From positions 1 through 42,587 of the forward strand of contig LNEO01000076.1 of NCBI GenBank assembly GCA_001465015.1: a DNA stretch of 42,587 bases, in the 5' to 3' direction. Shown here one piece after another: positions 7,769 through 15,138 of this stretch; position 1 is the stretch's first letter; every line of letters starts with the position of its first letter. The notes beneath the pieces are model-generated. The model saw nothing but the letters and a program-made list of their open reading frames with translations. It was not told the DNA's origin and made no database searches. Both the position numbers and the translations under genes were made by a program. Source of the DNA: Deltaproteobacteria bacterium Ga0077539 (lineage in GTDB: Bacteria > Myxococcota_A > Polyangia > Polyangiales > Ga0077539).

Positions 7769-8758
7769 TCAGCGGTCCTGTGCGCCGCTTGAGACGCTGG
7801 CATCGCCGTTGGCTTGCGCGTCTGCGCCGCTCGCAGCGGTCTCTGCGGGCGTCGGAACGTCGGGCGCCGATCGCGCGTCGTCCGTGGCCACGCCGAGCAG
7901 CGCCTTGACGCGGTTGGCGAGCGAACAATCGTGCATGGTCACCGTCAGCGCGCCGGACGGCGCGGGCACCGGCCTGCCGCCGCCGGGCATCCCCGCGATT
8001 CGAACAGGAACGATCACGGTCTCGCTCCCGATGGCGCGCGCGCGAAGCAACGGCTGCTCGCTCTCGAGGTCCCACGCGTAGAAGCGCGAGGGTCCGTCGA
8101 TCTGCGAGCTTCCCTCGTCGACGATGAGCACGAAGATCGAGCGTCGGCCCATGGCGACGAGCTCGGGGGTGTCGGTGCGGAGCCTGGTGAGCAAGTCCTC
8201 GCGAAGAAACCGCAGCCGCTCGCTGCCTTCGGCGGGCCTGACCGCGTCGATGTAGCTCGGCATCAAGAACTCGCCGCGATCGTAGAAGCGCCACACCTTT
8301 TCAACTTCGATACCGGCGCAGGCCCCGACCTGGTCGTCGAAGCGTCGCCGAATCGACGGAGCCACCTGGTCGATTCGCTGGATCTCCCGCGAGCGAACGC
8401 GGCCGTAGAGCACAGGCTCGCGGCGGAGCCGCTGCACGTCGAAGCCTGGCGCCACGAGGTCGCCTGCGTACGCCGCGACGGCCGTCATCGTGAGCCGCTC
8501 GACCTTCGCGCGCACCTGGCGATAGCGCGGCGCGATCGGCCCTGTGAGCTCTGCGTGTTCGGCGAGGAGCTTCGCGCGAATCGCTGTCTCTTTGCGATGC
8601 TCGACGACCTTGTACGCGACGCCGAACAGCGCCAGGGCGAGCAGGACCGGCACCCAGATTTGCCACTGCACTCGGGGCTGAAAGGCCTCGGTGTCTCGCT
8701 CTGTGGGCATCCCGCGAGACTTCTGCGGCTGATTCTTGTCGGGGTCTGAGTCACTCAT
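7769..8758 (-). CDS. Unknown single-pass membrane protein next to the motor cassette
   Basis: I do not recognise this 329-aa protein. ATG 8758 (MSDSD...) follows a GAAGGAG on the minus strand at rather long spacing. The first 30 or so residues are polar and cytoplasmic; one membrane segment follows (IWVPVLLALALFGVAYKVV), then a soluble, presumably periplasmic domain of about 220 residues. The C-terminal 50 residues are low-complexity Ala/Ser/Asp/Gly. This plan resembles accessory periplasmic proteins of Tol-like or Agl-like motors, but that is only context. The terminator at 8854-8887 separates it from the upstream exbD genes, so it probably has its own promoter or depends on readthrough. Confidence 0.7.
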   Translation of the reverse strand: MSDSDPDKNQPQKSRGMPTERDTEAFQPRVQWQIWVPVLLALALFGVAYKVVEHRKETAIRAKLLAEHAELTGPIAPRYRQVRAKVERLTMTAVAAYAGDLVAPGFDVQRLRREPVLYGRVRSREIQRIDQVAPSIRRRFDDQVGACAGIEVEKVWRFYDRGEFLMPSYIDAVRPAEGSERLRFLREDLLTRLRTDTPELVAMGRRSIFVLIVDEGSSQIDGPSRFYAWDLESEQPLLRARAIGSETVIVPVRIAGMPGGGRPVPAPSGALTVTMHDCSLANRVKALLGVATDDARSAPDVPTPAETAASGADAQANGDASVSSGAQDR

Positions 8759-8853
8759 GGGCGGGAGCACTCCTTCGCAAGGCGAGGTCTATGAGACAGC
8801 GCCGCGGGGCGGTCGTTCTCGACGGTGTTCGACCAAAGCGCAGAGGGAGAAAC

Positions 8854-8887
8854 AAAAACCCCCTGCGTCCGCGTGGAGCGCAGGGGG
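8854..8887 (-). terminator. Rho-independent terminator of the minus-strand motor operon
   Basis: CCCCCTGCG (8859-8867) pairs perfectly with CGCAGGGGG (8879-8887), with three further inner pairs (TCC with GGA). Read on the minus strand, the 9-bp GC-rich stem is followed directly by five Ts (8858-8854). It lies 23 bases past the end of the last exbD gene. Confidence 0.85.
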
Positions 8888-8909
8888 CTTCGCTGGTGCG
8901 AATCCGCGG

Positions 8910-9536
8910 TCACGGAGAGCCGTCGGACGGAGTGTCCGTCGGCGAGCCCTTGGCGACTGCGAAGTTGAGCGAGACGTACCCAGCGATCGCGCAGGTTTGC
9001 GCGACGCGCTTGATCAGCTCCCAGCGGGTGTTGCGGTCGATCTGAAACACGATCTCGCCGCGAAACTGCTCGGTCGGGTGCAGCACCGGGTAGGTGCGGC
9101 GCGCGTCTTGGAGACGCTCGAACAAGCGGTCGATGCGATCGGTGCTGGCCAACACCTCAGCGGGGTTGGCGATGCGCTGTCCGTCGAGCAGGATCGCCTG
9201 CGCGGAGATGGACACGATGGGCGCGCTTCGCAGCGCGGCGGCGTGCGGAACCGTCGGAACCTCCAGGCCTTGCTGCGAGGTCACCTGCTGCGCGGTGCCG
9301 AAGTTCGACAGAAGAAACACGACGACGATCATCAAGTAATCGATCATCGACGTGAGGTTGAGGTCGGCGTTGACGCTCTTGGACCCGTGTCCTCCGACCT
9401 TCTTCTGCACGAAGCGGAGGTGGATCGAGTGCATCAGGCGCTTGCCCGGCACGTGGATCGGCGTGGAGTTCCGCGCTTTGAGCGGAGTGCCGATCATGTG
9501 TTTGGGATGGGAGTGCTTCGCGGCGTCGGCTGACAT
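8910..9536 (-). CDS. ExbD/TolR-family motor protein (second TolR of the left cassette)
   Basis: This 208-aa protein starts at ATG 9536, seven bases after GAGAGG. A basic cytoplasmic N-terminus of about 60 residues is longer than usual. It is followed by the single membrane helix N-L-T-S-M-I-D-Y-L-M-I-V-V-V-F-L-L with the conserved Asp that carries protons in this family. The rest is a periplasmic domain. ExbD/TolR/MotB-type proteins form a dimer inside a TolQ/ExbB pentamer and convert proton flow into force. It is the third gene of the minus-strand unit, 21 bp after the preceding exbD, and ends at a strong terminator. Confidence 0.88.
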   Translation of the reverse strand: MSADAAKHSHPKHMIGTPLKARNSTPIHVPGKRLMHSIHLRFVQKKVGGHGSKSVNADLNLTSMIDYLMIVVVFLLSNFGTAQQVTSQQGLEVPTVPHAAALRSAPIVSISAQAILLDGQRIANPAEVLASTDRIDRLFERLQDARRTYPVLHPTEQFRGEIVFQIDRNTRWELIKRVAQTCAIAGYVSLNFAVAKGSPTDTPSDGSP

Positions 9537-9557
9537 CGATGAACCTCTCAGCTCCAA

Positions 9558-10046
9558 TCAGAGGAAGCGAATGGTGACGAGTTCGCGGAAGTCGGGGTTG
9601 CTCTGCCCCTCGGCCCAGATCTCGTACACGATGTCCATCACGCGAATGATGGTGTTGTAGTTCACGACCGGCTCGGGCTGGAGCCACACTTCGCGCTGCT
9701 GGCGATTAGCGGTGCGCTTCTCGCGGAGCTTGGCGCGGAGCTGATCCCACTGCTGTGGGCCGTTCGCGATGCTCTGTTGATCGGCCTGGCTCATGCCAAT
9801 CGCAATCTCGCCAGCCTTGATGAAAATCTTGAGCTGCTCTTGCGGCTCTTGCTGGGGCTGCGAGTCCGCCGTCGGTGCGCCCGCGGGCTGTTGAGCCTCG
9901 AGCGTCCCGGACTGGACCCACACTGCCGTCATGAGGAGGAACGCGATCAGGCTGATGAGCAGATCGATGAACGGGACCATATTGATGTTCTGGTCCACGC
10001 TCTTGCGTCCGCCTTTGCCTCCGCTGTCCGTTGATACGCCACCCAT
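9558..10046 (-). CDS. ExbD/TolR-family motor protein (first TolR of the left cassette)
   Basis: This 162-aa protein has a short basic N-terminus and then N-I-N-M-V-P-F-I-D-L-L-I-S-L-I-A-F-L-L, the ExbD/TolR membrane helix with the conserved Asp. A Gln/Pro-rich linker (AGAPTADSQPQQEPQEQ) precedes the small periplasmic domain. It follows the exbB gene after a 131-bp gap containing a hairpin, and precedes a second, quite different exbD. Two dissimilar TolR-type subunits with one TolQ-type channel match the AglR-AglQ-AglS composition known from myxobacterial gliding motors. Confidence 0.88.
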   Translation of the reverse strand: MGGVSTDSGGKGGRKSVDQNINMVPFIDLLISLIAFLLMTAVWVQSGTLEAQQPAGAPTADSQPQQEPQEQLKIFIKAGEIAIGMSQADQQSIANGPQQWDQLRAKLREKRTANRQQREVWLQPEPVVNYNTIIRVMDIVYEIWAEGQSNPDFRELVTIRFL

Positions 10047-10132
10047 GGGGTCACCAGAGCTCCGGGTTTCGTGGGATCACTGCCACGGTGAAAGCTTCGA
10101 GCGATCTGCGAAAAGCTCCACCGCGGAGGCCG

Positions 10133-10170
10133 TCCGCGCGCGCTTGCACCATTGCCAGCGGGCGCGCGGA
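10133..10170 (-). other. Hairpin between exbB and exbD of the left cassette
   Basis: TCCGCGCGC (10133-10141) and GCGCGCGGA (10162-10170) are perfect 9-bp inverted repeats around a 20-base loop, just after the exbB stop. There is no T-run. It could protect the exbB 3' end or lower expression of the downstream exbD genes, giving channel and stator subunits in unequal amounts. Confidence 0.4.
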
Positions 10171-10177
10171 GCGGAGA

Positions 10178-10852
10178 TCAAGCACCGGCCTGCTGCGCGC
10201 CGGCGATGTTGATCTTCGAGCGGTTCTGCGTGACGAGGTTGAGCACCTGAACGGTTCCCTCGTTGATGTCGTCGGTGACGCCCTGCGTGCGGCCGTTCAA
10301 GATCGCGAAGCCGATGAGGCCCACGATCGCGACGCCGAGGCCGAACGCCGTGCAGTTCATCGCTTCAGAAATACCAGCGGCGAGGAGCTCGGCCTTCTTG
10401 CCGGGATCGATCGCCGGACCGCCGCCACGACCACCGACGGCGCCGAACGCGGCGATGAGGCCGGTCACGGTGCCGAGGAGGCCGGAGAGCATCGCGAGGT
10501 TCGAGAGCAGGCCGAGGTACGGCGTGCGGTGCTCGATCTTCGGCATCTCGCGAAGAGCGGCCTCGTCCATCGCGGCCTGAACTTCTTCGTCGGGACGGTT
10601 CACCTTCATCAGGCCTGCCTTCACGATGCGCGCGAGCGGCGCGTTCGCGCTGGAGCAGAGCTTGATCGCGCGGCCAACATCGCCGGCGTAGATGCACTTC
10701 TGGATGTTCGCGAGAAAAGCGTCTTTATTGATCGATGCCTTGAACAAGAACATCGCTCGCTCGACGATGATCGCGACCACGAAGACCAACCAGAGAACGA
10801 TGGGCCACATGCCCCAGCCGCCCTCCTTGAAGTGCTCATACATACTGTGCAT
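10178..10852 (-). CDS. ExbB/TolQ/MotA-family proton channel (left cassette)
   Basis: This 224-aa protein starts at ATG 10852, six bases after a strong AGGAGG; a longer frame upstream lacks such a site. The first membrane helix is at residues about 15-35 (WPIVLWLVFVVAIIVERAMF). A cytoplasmic helical domain follows, then two further helices. The last two include LLGTVTGLIAAF and the signature E-A-M-N-C-T-A-F-G-L-G-V-A-I. The Glu and Thr of that signature line the ion path in ExbB/TolQ. A Gly-rich insertion (GGRGGG) sits between the helices. It is the first gene of the minus-strand motor unit and is paralogous to the gene at 11596. Confidence 0.93.
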   Translation of the reverse strand: MHSMYEHFKEGGWGMWPIVLWLVFVVAIIVERAMFLFKASINKDAFLANIQKCIYAGDVGRAIKLCSSANAPLARIVKAGLMKVNRPDEEVQAAMDEAALREMPKIEHRTPYLGLLSNLAMLSGLLGTVTGLIAAFGAVGGRGGGPAIDPGKKAELLAAGISEAMNCTAFGLGVAIVGLIGFAILNGRTQGVTDDINEGTVQVLNLVTQNRSKINIAGAQQAGA

Positions 10853-11246
10853 CGAACGCCTCCTGTAGCTGTGTCCGCTTCGTCGTGTGATGGGTCCCGC
10901 GATCACTCGGTCCGTGGCTCGAGCGTGGCGGGAGGGTACTTGGGATGAATCGACTCGCTGAAACTCGATCAGTGTTTGCGGGTTCTAGAAAGTTCCACCC
11001 GTCATTCACTTTTTTGAGATTCACCGCCGCAGGTCGAGAACTGCTTGGACAGCACCGACTCCGCAGTGCGCGGAAGGCTGCCACAGGCTGCGCCCGAAAC
11101 CCAAGCGAGAAAAAGCATCCGCACGCGCAATCGTCTCTCGTTTGCGCGTGTACCGCTGCACTGAAAATGGCACCTGCTCCCTCGTGAGTCCGCTCGGACG
11201 CTCGTCCAGTTGCACTCACGAAGGATTATTGTAGCGGTACTGCTTG

Positions 11247-11274
11247 ATGCTACCGAAAGCTGACCGGTTGTCAA
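11247..11274 (-). promoter_or_regulatory. Promoter for the minus-strand motor operon
   Basis: On the minus strand, a perfect TTGACA (-35, 11274-11269) is followed after 16 bases by TAGCAT (-10, 11252-11247; four of six). A second possible -10, TACAAT, lies at 11233-11228 with a weak -35. Transcription would begin near 11240 or 11220, giving a leader of about 360-390 bases before the exbB start at 10852. Confidence 0.55.
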
Positions 11275-11363
11275 CGACGCGCTCGACACCGAGTGCGAGT
11301 GGCCGGCGAGGAACGTTTCCTTCGGATCGCGCGGTGATTTTGCAGGAGCCGTTGACAACGTCG
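11267..11363 (+). repeat. Paired GTTGWCAACGWCG sites exactly 84 bp apart
   Basis: GTTGTCAACGACG (11267-11279) and GTTGACAACGTCG (11351-11363) match at 11 of 13 positions, and the two differences are A/T swaps. The first nine bases of each are a palindrome, GTTG-W-CAAC, and each contains the -35 box of one of the two divergent promoters. The start-to-start distance of 84 bp is eight turns of B-DNA. This is what a dimeric regulator acting on both promoters from the same face would need. Confidence 0.55.
11309..11321. promoter_or_regulatory. Central palindrome AGGAACGTTTCCT
   Basis: A 13-bp palindrome (AGGAA-CGT-TTCCT) whose centre, 11315, is 2 bp from the midpoint of the two GTTGWCAAC sites. 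It could be an operator for a second regulator. Chance cannot be ruled out for five-base arms. Confidence 0.35.
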
Positions 11364-11379
11364 CGACGGCTCGGATACC
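11352..11379 (+). promoter_or_regulatory. Outer promoter for the plus-strand motor operon
   Basis: A perfect TTGACA (11352-11357) is followed after 16 bases by GATACC (11374-11379), a weak -10. Transcription would start near 11386, about 210 bases before the exbB ATG at 11596. Confidence 0.4.
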
Positions 11380-11481
11380 GTCCTCACGCTTGTCTAACCT
11401 TCGAGGGCTGGCGCAAAACACCACGAAAAACACCGGGGAAATCGCGCCAGGTTCGGTGAGCGGTCCCTTGGCAGGGCGTCG

Positions 11482-11510
11482 TTGACGTTCGTCGTGGGCG
11501 CTGATCGCAT
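11482..11510 (+). promoter_or_regulatory. Inner promoter for the plus-strand motor operon
   Basis: TTGACG (11482-11487, five of six) is followed after 17 bases by TCGCAT (11505-11510, three of six). It would give a leader of about 80 bases. It is an alternative to the outer promoter. Confidence 0.35.
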
Positions 11511-11595
11511 CGAAGGGGCGCGTGTCACCGAGAGGGTGGCTCGCGCGATGGACGAGGACGCGCGTGGATAGAAGTCAGTCGAAGGAGCGATAGCG

Positions 11596-12282
11596 ATGCA
11601 GGCGGCGTTGGTTCAACTGCTCGTGTTGGCGCAGGCAGCACAGCACGAAGAGACAGGGTTGGCGGCGTTCTACCACAAGGTAGGGCTCGCGTTTTTCGTC
11701 AACATCGGGATCATCATCATCTGCCTCGCGGTCATCGCGGAACGAACGATCTTCCTCGCGTCGAAGTTTCGCGTGAACTCTCGCGAGCTGCTCGCGCAGG
11801 TGAAGAAGCTCGTTCAGGCGAACAACATCGATCGCGCGATCAAGCTCTGCGAAGCGGCTGACGTCCCGATGCTCCGCGTGTTTCGCGCCGGCCTGATGCA
11901 GGTCAACCGCGGCCCCGACGCCGTCGTGACCGCGATCGAAGAGCAGACGATGGAGATCGAGCCCCAGGTCAACAAGCGCATCAACGCGCTCTTCTCGTTG
12001 GCCAACATCGGGACGCTCTTCGGCCTCCTCGGCACGATCATCGGCCTCATCAACACCTTCCGCGCGCTCGACCGCGTGCAGGACCCCGCCGCCAAGCAGC
12101 AAGCGCTCGCGCGCGGCATCTCCGAAGCCATGTTGAACACGGCGCTCGGACTCGGCATCGCGCTGCTCTGCCTCATCGCGCACCTCCTGCTCGGCGGACA
12201 AGCGAAGCGCATCCTCTCGGACCTCGAGCAGACGTCGACCAAGCTCATCAACTTGCTGACCTCGCAGCGCGAAGGCGCTTGA
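11596..12282 (+). CDS. ExbB/TolQ/MotA-family proton channel (right cassette)
   Basis: This 228-aa protein starts at ATG 11596, eight bases after GAAGGAG. Helix 1 spans residues about 30-52 (FFVNIGIIIICLAVIAERT). A cytoplasmic domain follows, with L-C-E-A-A-D-V-P-M-L-R-V-F-R-A-G-L, typical of TolQ. The two further helices contain LLGTIIGLINTF and the signature I-S-E-A-M-L-N-T-A-L-G-L-G-I-A-L, with the ion-path Glu and Thr. It resembles the 10178-10852 protein along its length, so the two are paralogues arranged head to head. It is first in a three-gene unit with two exbD genes. Confidence 0.95.
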   Translation: MQAALVQLLVLAQAAQHEETGLAAFYHKVGLAFFVNIGIIIICLAVIAERTIFLASKFRVNSRELLAQVKKLVQANNIDRAIKLCEAADVPMLRVFRAGLMQVNRGPDAVVTAIEEQTMEIEPQVNKRINALFSLANIGTLFGLLGTIIGLINTFRALDRVQDPAAKQQALARGISEAMLNTALGLGIALLCLIAHLLLGGQAKRILSDLEQTSTKLINLLTSQREGA

Positions 12283-12346
12283 GCGGTCGCGCCCTCCGTT
12301 GGGCGCGACGAGACGCAGCAATGTTCGGTCGTAGCAGGAGTCCGTG

Positions 12347-12916
12347 ATGTCGAGCCGAAAGAACTTTACGCCCGCGCAAGTCGCGTGGATCAACCGAAAG
12401 TCGAAGCCCAAGGCCCACGACCCCGCTGATGGTGGCGAGCTCAACATCATTCCGTTCCTCGACATCATCATGAACATCTTGATCTTCGTGCTCGCGTCGG
12501 TGACCAGCGTGTTCACCGCGACGATCCCGATGCCTGCGCCGTCGAGCGGTCCCAGCACCGGCGGCGGCGGCGGCAGCAACGAGGTCAACATCACCCTGAA
12601 AATCACCCGCGAGGGATACATCGTCGGCGCGCCAGGCGGCTTCTTGCAGCCCGGGTGCTCGGTGGTCAGCAGCGCGACGCTCACCGTTCCGCTGCAGGCC
12701 GGTCAGCACGACTTCACGGCGCTCACGCGTTGCATGGAGACGATTCGCAACAACCCCGAGTGGCGCCAGGAGCTCGCGAACAATCACAAGATCCAGATCG
12801 CAGCCAACCAGGACATTCCCTATCGCGTGCTCGTCGGCACGCTCGACGCCGTCCGCGAGACTCGCCTCGGCGCCAAGGACATGTTCACCGAGCCGACGCT
12901 CGGCATCCTGAACTGA
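12347..12916 (+). CDS. ExbD/TolR-family motor protein (first TolR of the right cassette)
   Basis: This 189-aa protein has ATG 12347 placed six bases after AGGAG (12336-12340); the adjacent GTG at 12344 is too close to it. A basic N-terminus of about 35 residues leads into G-E-L-N-I-I-P-F-L-D-I-I-M-N-I-L-I-F-V-L, the membrane helix with the conserved Asp. A Gly/Ser linker (SSGPSTGGGGGS) precedes a periplasmic domain with three cysteines, unusual for TolR. It sits 64 bp after exbB and 13 bp before the next exbD. Confidence 0.9.
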   Translation: MSSRKNFTPAQVAWINRKSKPKAHDPADGGELNIIPFLDIIMNILIFVLASVTSVFTATIPMPAPSSGPSTGGGGGSNEVNITLKITREGYIVGAPGGFLQPGCSVVSSATLTVPLQAGQHDFTALTRCMETIRNNPEWRQELANNHKIQIAANQDIPYRVLVGTLDAVRETRLGAKDMFTEPTLGILN

Positions 12917-12929
12917 GCGGAGGATCTTC

Positions 12930-13502
12930 ATGAGCAACTCGACGCCAGCCCCGATCCCCGCCACGATCCTCGACGTTCGTCGAGCGATGGTTCACAAGCG
13001 CCGCAAGCGCCACGTCGAGCACGTCGACGAGTCGATCAACATCATCCCCATGTTGGACATGATGATGATCATCCTCGTCTTCTTGCTGAAGACGCTGTCC
13101 AGCTCGGCCAACAACATCAATCAGAGCGACGATCTTCGCCTCCCGCGCTCTTCGTCGCGCGAAGATCCGTCAGGCGCGATCCAGGTGATCGTGTCGCGCG
13201 TGTCGGTCACCGTGGGCGGTCGCAACATTGGTGTGACCCTCCGCAACGGCCTCGTCGATCCCGCACAGAAGCGCGGCGGCGGCGCCGGCTTCTTGATCAA
13301 CCCGCTCAACAGCGAGATGCGCGACCAGCACGAGCACTCGCTCGCGCTCTCGCGCGCGACCAACCAGCCGTTCCGCGGAGAGATGGCCCTCATCGCGGAT
13401 CAAGAGACCCCGCTGCGCACCATCTACGAGGTGCTCTACACCTGCGGTCAAAACGGGTTCTCGAACTTTCAGCTGCTCGTGCTGAAGAGCGGCGCGCGCT
13501 GA
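12930..13502 (+). CDS. ExbD/TolR-family motor protein (second TolR of the right cassette)
   Basis: This 190-aa protein starts at ATG 12930, six bases after GGAGG. After a basic N-terminus comes E-S-I-N-I-I-P-M-L-D-M-M-M-I-I-L-V-F-L-L, the ExbD/TolR helix with the conserved Asp. The periplasmic domain (IQVIVSRVSVTVGGRNIGV and onward) resembles ExbD/TolR. It is last of the plus-strand unit. Together with the two preceding genes it mirrors the divergent cassette on the other side of the control region. Confidence 0.9.
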   Translation: MSNSTPAPIPATILDVRRAMVHKRRKRHVEHVDESINIIPMLDMMMIILVFLLKTLSSSANNINQSDDLRLPRSSSREDPSGAIQVIVSRVSVTVGGRNIGVTLRNGLVDPAQKRGGGAGFLINPLNSEMRDQHEHSLALSRATNQPFRGEMALIADQETPLRTIYEVLYTCGQNGFSNFQLLVLKSGAR

Positions 13503-13815
13503 GCCGCTCGCGCGCCGCGACGTTCAGACGGGGTCGGCATCTCGAAGGGGGAGACAGAATCGCAGAGGCAGCCGTCGGCCGCTCGAACGCGAGCCGTTAG
13601 GTTGCTGACGGCGCGTTCATCTCTGCGCCGTGGTCGCGTGCAAATGCGCCGAAACAACAGCGAATCCGGCATAGGCTGTCGCTGGCCCGACGCTTGCTAT
13701 GACGACACGGATGGTGTTTCGCGGAGCGCGCGTGCGCGCCCGATTCACTCATGGCTTCAACCCTGCGCTCGACTCTGGTAACAGGCGGGCAGATTTCGGC
13801 TCTCGAGAGGGAATG
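13503..13815. other. 313-bp spacer between the motor cassette and an outer-membrane gene
   Basis: No gene or strong terminator is visible here. A TGCTATGAC at 13695-13703 resembles an extended -10 and could start a transcript for the 13816 gene with a leader of roughly 100 bases. A frame continuing that gene upstream to 13699 lacks a signal peptide and looks non-coding. Confidence 0.5.
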
Positions 13816-15099
13816 ATGAAGGGTCTTGTTCGCGTCGCGTTGCTGTTGGCCGTCAGTGCTCCGGGCGTCGCGCTCGCGCAGAGCGCTCCGAGCTCCTCTG
13901 GTTCTTCGAGCGCTCCGAGCTCCAGCTCTTCGACCGCGACGCCCGCGCCCTCCACGACGCCGGCGCCCGCTGCAGCGCCTGCGGCGCCAACGCAGCCGCT
14001 CTTCTGGCGCGGGTCGAGCTTCATCCTCGATCAGTCGACGAGCCTCGAGACGATCGTTCCAGGATTGACGCAGTCGTCGCAGTCGCTTCGCAGCTACCAG
14101 CTCTGGGCGTCGATTCGACCGCGCTTCGCGTTGGGCCGGCACTTCTCGCTCGCCGTCCGACAGGACGCGACGTTCGAGCTGTTTCCGGACTACGGCGACA
14201 CCGGCACCGCGGGGTTCTTCGGCGACCTCTGGACCGACCTCTCGTTTCGCTCGATCCCGACGTTCGGTGGGATCAAGCCGATCGTCGCGCTTCGCGCGCA
14301 GTGGCCTGTTTCGCTCGCGACCCGAGCCCGCAACGTGTACGTGACCACTGGCCTGGTGGCGAGCTTCTCGCGCAGCTTCGAGCTGCCACGAGATCAGTCG
14401 CTGGCCTTCAGCTTGTCGTTCATCGGCTCGCACCCGTGGGCTGGATCGACGGTCGGCGGAAACCGAATCGCGCCCAACACGCTCGATCGCAACGGCTGCA
14501 CGCTTGTCGCGATCGACGCAGGCGCCGATCAGGACAGCCGCGCTCAGAGCATCTGTAACTTCGGTCCCGCGCCCGCCAACGCGATCTTCAACCTGATCAG
14601 CGTGTTTACAGCCTCGTACCAGACACCAGTCAGCGGCTTGAGCTTCGGCTTCATGGGCGTGATGGTCAACAGCTGGCTGTACGAGCTTCCTCGAGCGTAC
14701 GTCGTCGATCGCATGGGCGGCGTCGTCGAGGTGCAGACCAATGCGCTCGATCAGCGCATGCGGCAGGCGACGTGGATCAGCATCTCTGCGGACTACGACG
14801 CCACCAAGTGGCTGTCGCTGTCGCTCGGCTACTACTCGTTTCGCTCGGTCACCAACGAAGACGGACAGTACGGCAACCCGCTCTATCAGCCCGGCGGCGG
14901 CACCCGCATCTTCTTTACGACCTCGGTCGCGCTCGACGCCCTCTATCAGGCGCTCGGCGGCGGCTCCGCAGGCGGCGGCGGCGGATCGTCGGCCCGTAGC
15001 GTGACGATGAACGAGACCCGTCGGCGTCAACGCTTCTCGCCCAGCGACCAGGCGCGCGAGCTTCAACGGCAGCGTATGGCGTCGGGCGGTTTGTTCTAG
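13816..15099 (+). CDS. Putative outer-membrane beta-barrel protein
   Basis: This 427-aa protein begins with a clear signal peptide (MKGLVRVALLLAVSAPGVAL, cleavage after ALAQ). ATG 13816 is preferred over the adjacent ATG 13813 because it sits better behind GAGAGGG. Residues about 20-60 are a Ser/Ala/Pro/Thr-rich linker. The remaining residues alternate hydrophobic and polar with many aromatic positions, as in outer-membrane barrels (for example YQLWASIRPRFALG). The last 30 residues are basic and Gln/Arg-rich, unusual for a barrel end. I recognise no specific family. It follows the motor genes in the same direction and could be their outer-membrane partner, but the 313-bp gap argues for a separate transcript. 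Confidence 0.75.
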   Translation: MKGLVRVALLLAVSAPGVALAQSAPSSSGSSSAPSSSSSTATPAPSTTPAPAAAPAAPTQPLFWRGSSFILDQSTSLETIVPGLTQSSQSLRSYQLWASIRPRFALGRHFSLAVRQDATFELFPDYGDTGTAGFFGDLWTDLSFRSIPTFGGIKPIVALRAQWPVSLATRARNVYVTTGLVASFSRSFELPRDQSLAFSLSFIGSHPWAGSTVGGNRIAPNTLDRNGCTLVAIDAGADQDSRAQSICNFGPAPANAIFNLISVFTASYQTPVSGLSFGFMGVMVNSWLYELPRAYVVDRMGGVVEVQTNALDQRMRQATWISISADYDATKWLSLSLGYYSFRSVTNEDGQYGNPLYQPGGGTRIFFTTSVALDALYQALGGGSAGGGGGSSARSVTMNETRRRQRFSPSDQARELQRQRMASGGLF

Positions 15100-15138
15100 T
15101 TCTTCGCCCGGCCAGCTTGGGGTAGGCTCCGCGCTCGC

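Larger units (their letters stand above)
10853..11595. other. 743-bp control region between the two motor operons
   Basis: No convincing gene lies here; short open frames on both strands have no ribosome-binding sites and poor composition. The region is distinctly less GC-rich than its surroundings. It holds promoters facing both ways, a pair of GTTGWCAACGWCG sites 84 bp apart, and a central palindrome, described separately. The predicted leaders are long: roughly 360 bases on the minus side and about 200 bases (or 80 from the inner promoter) on the plus side. A regulatory RNA within them cannot be excluded. Confidence 0.7.
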
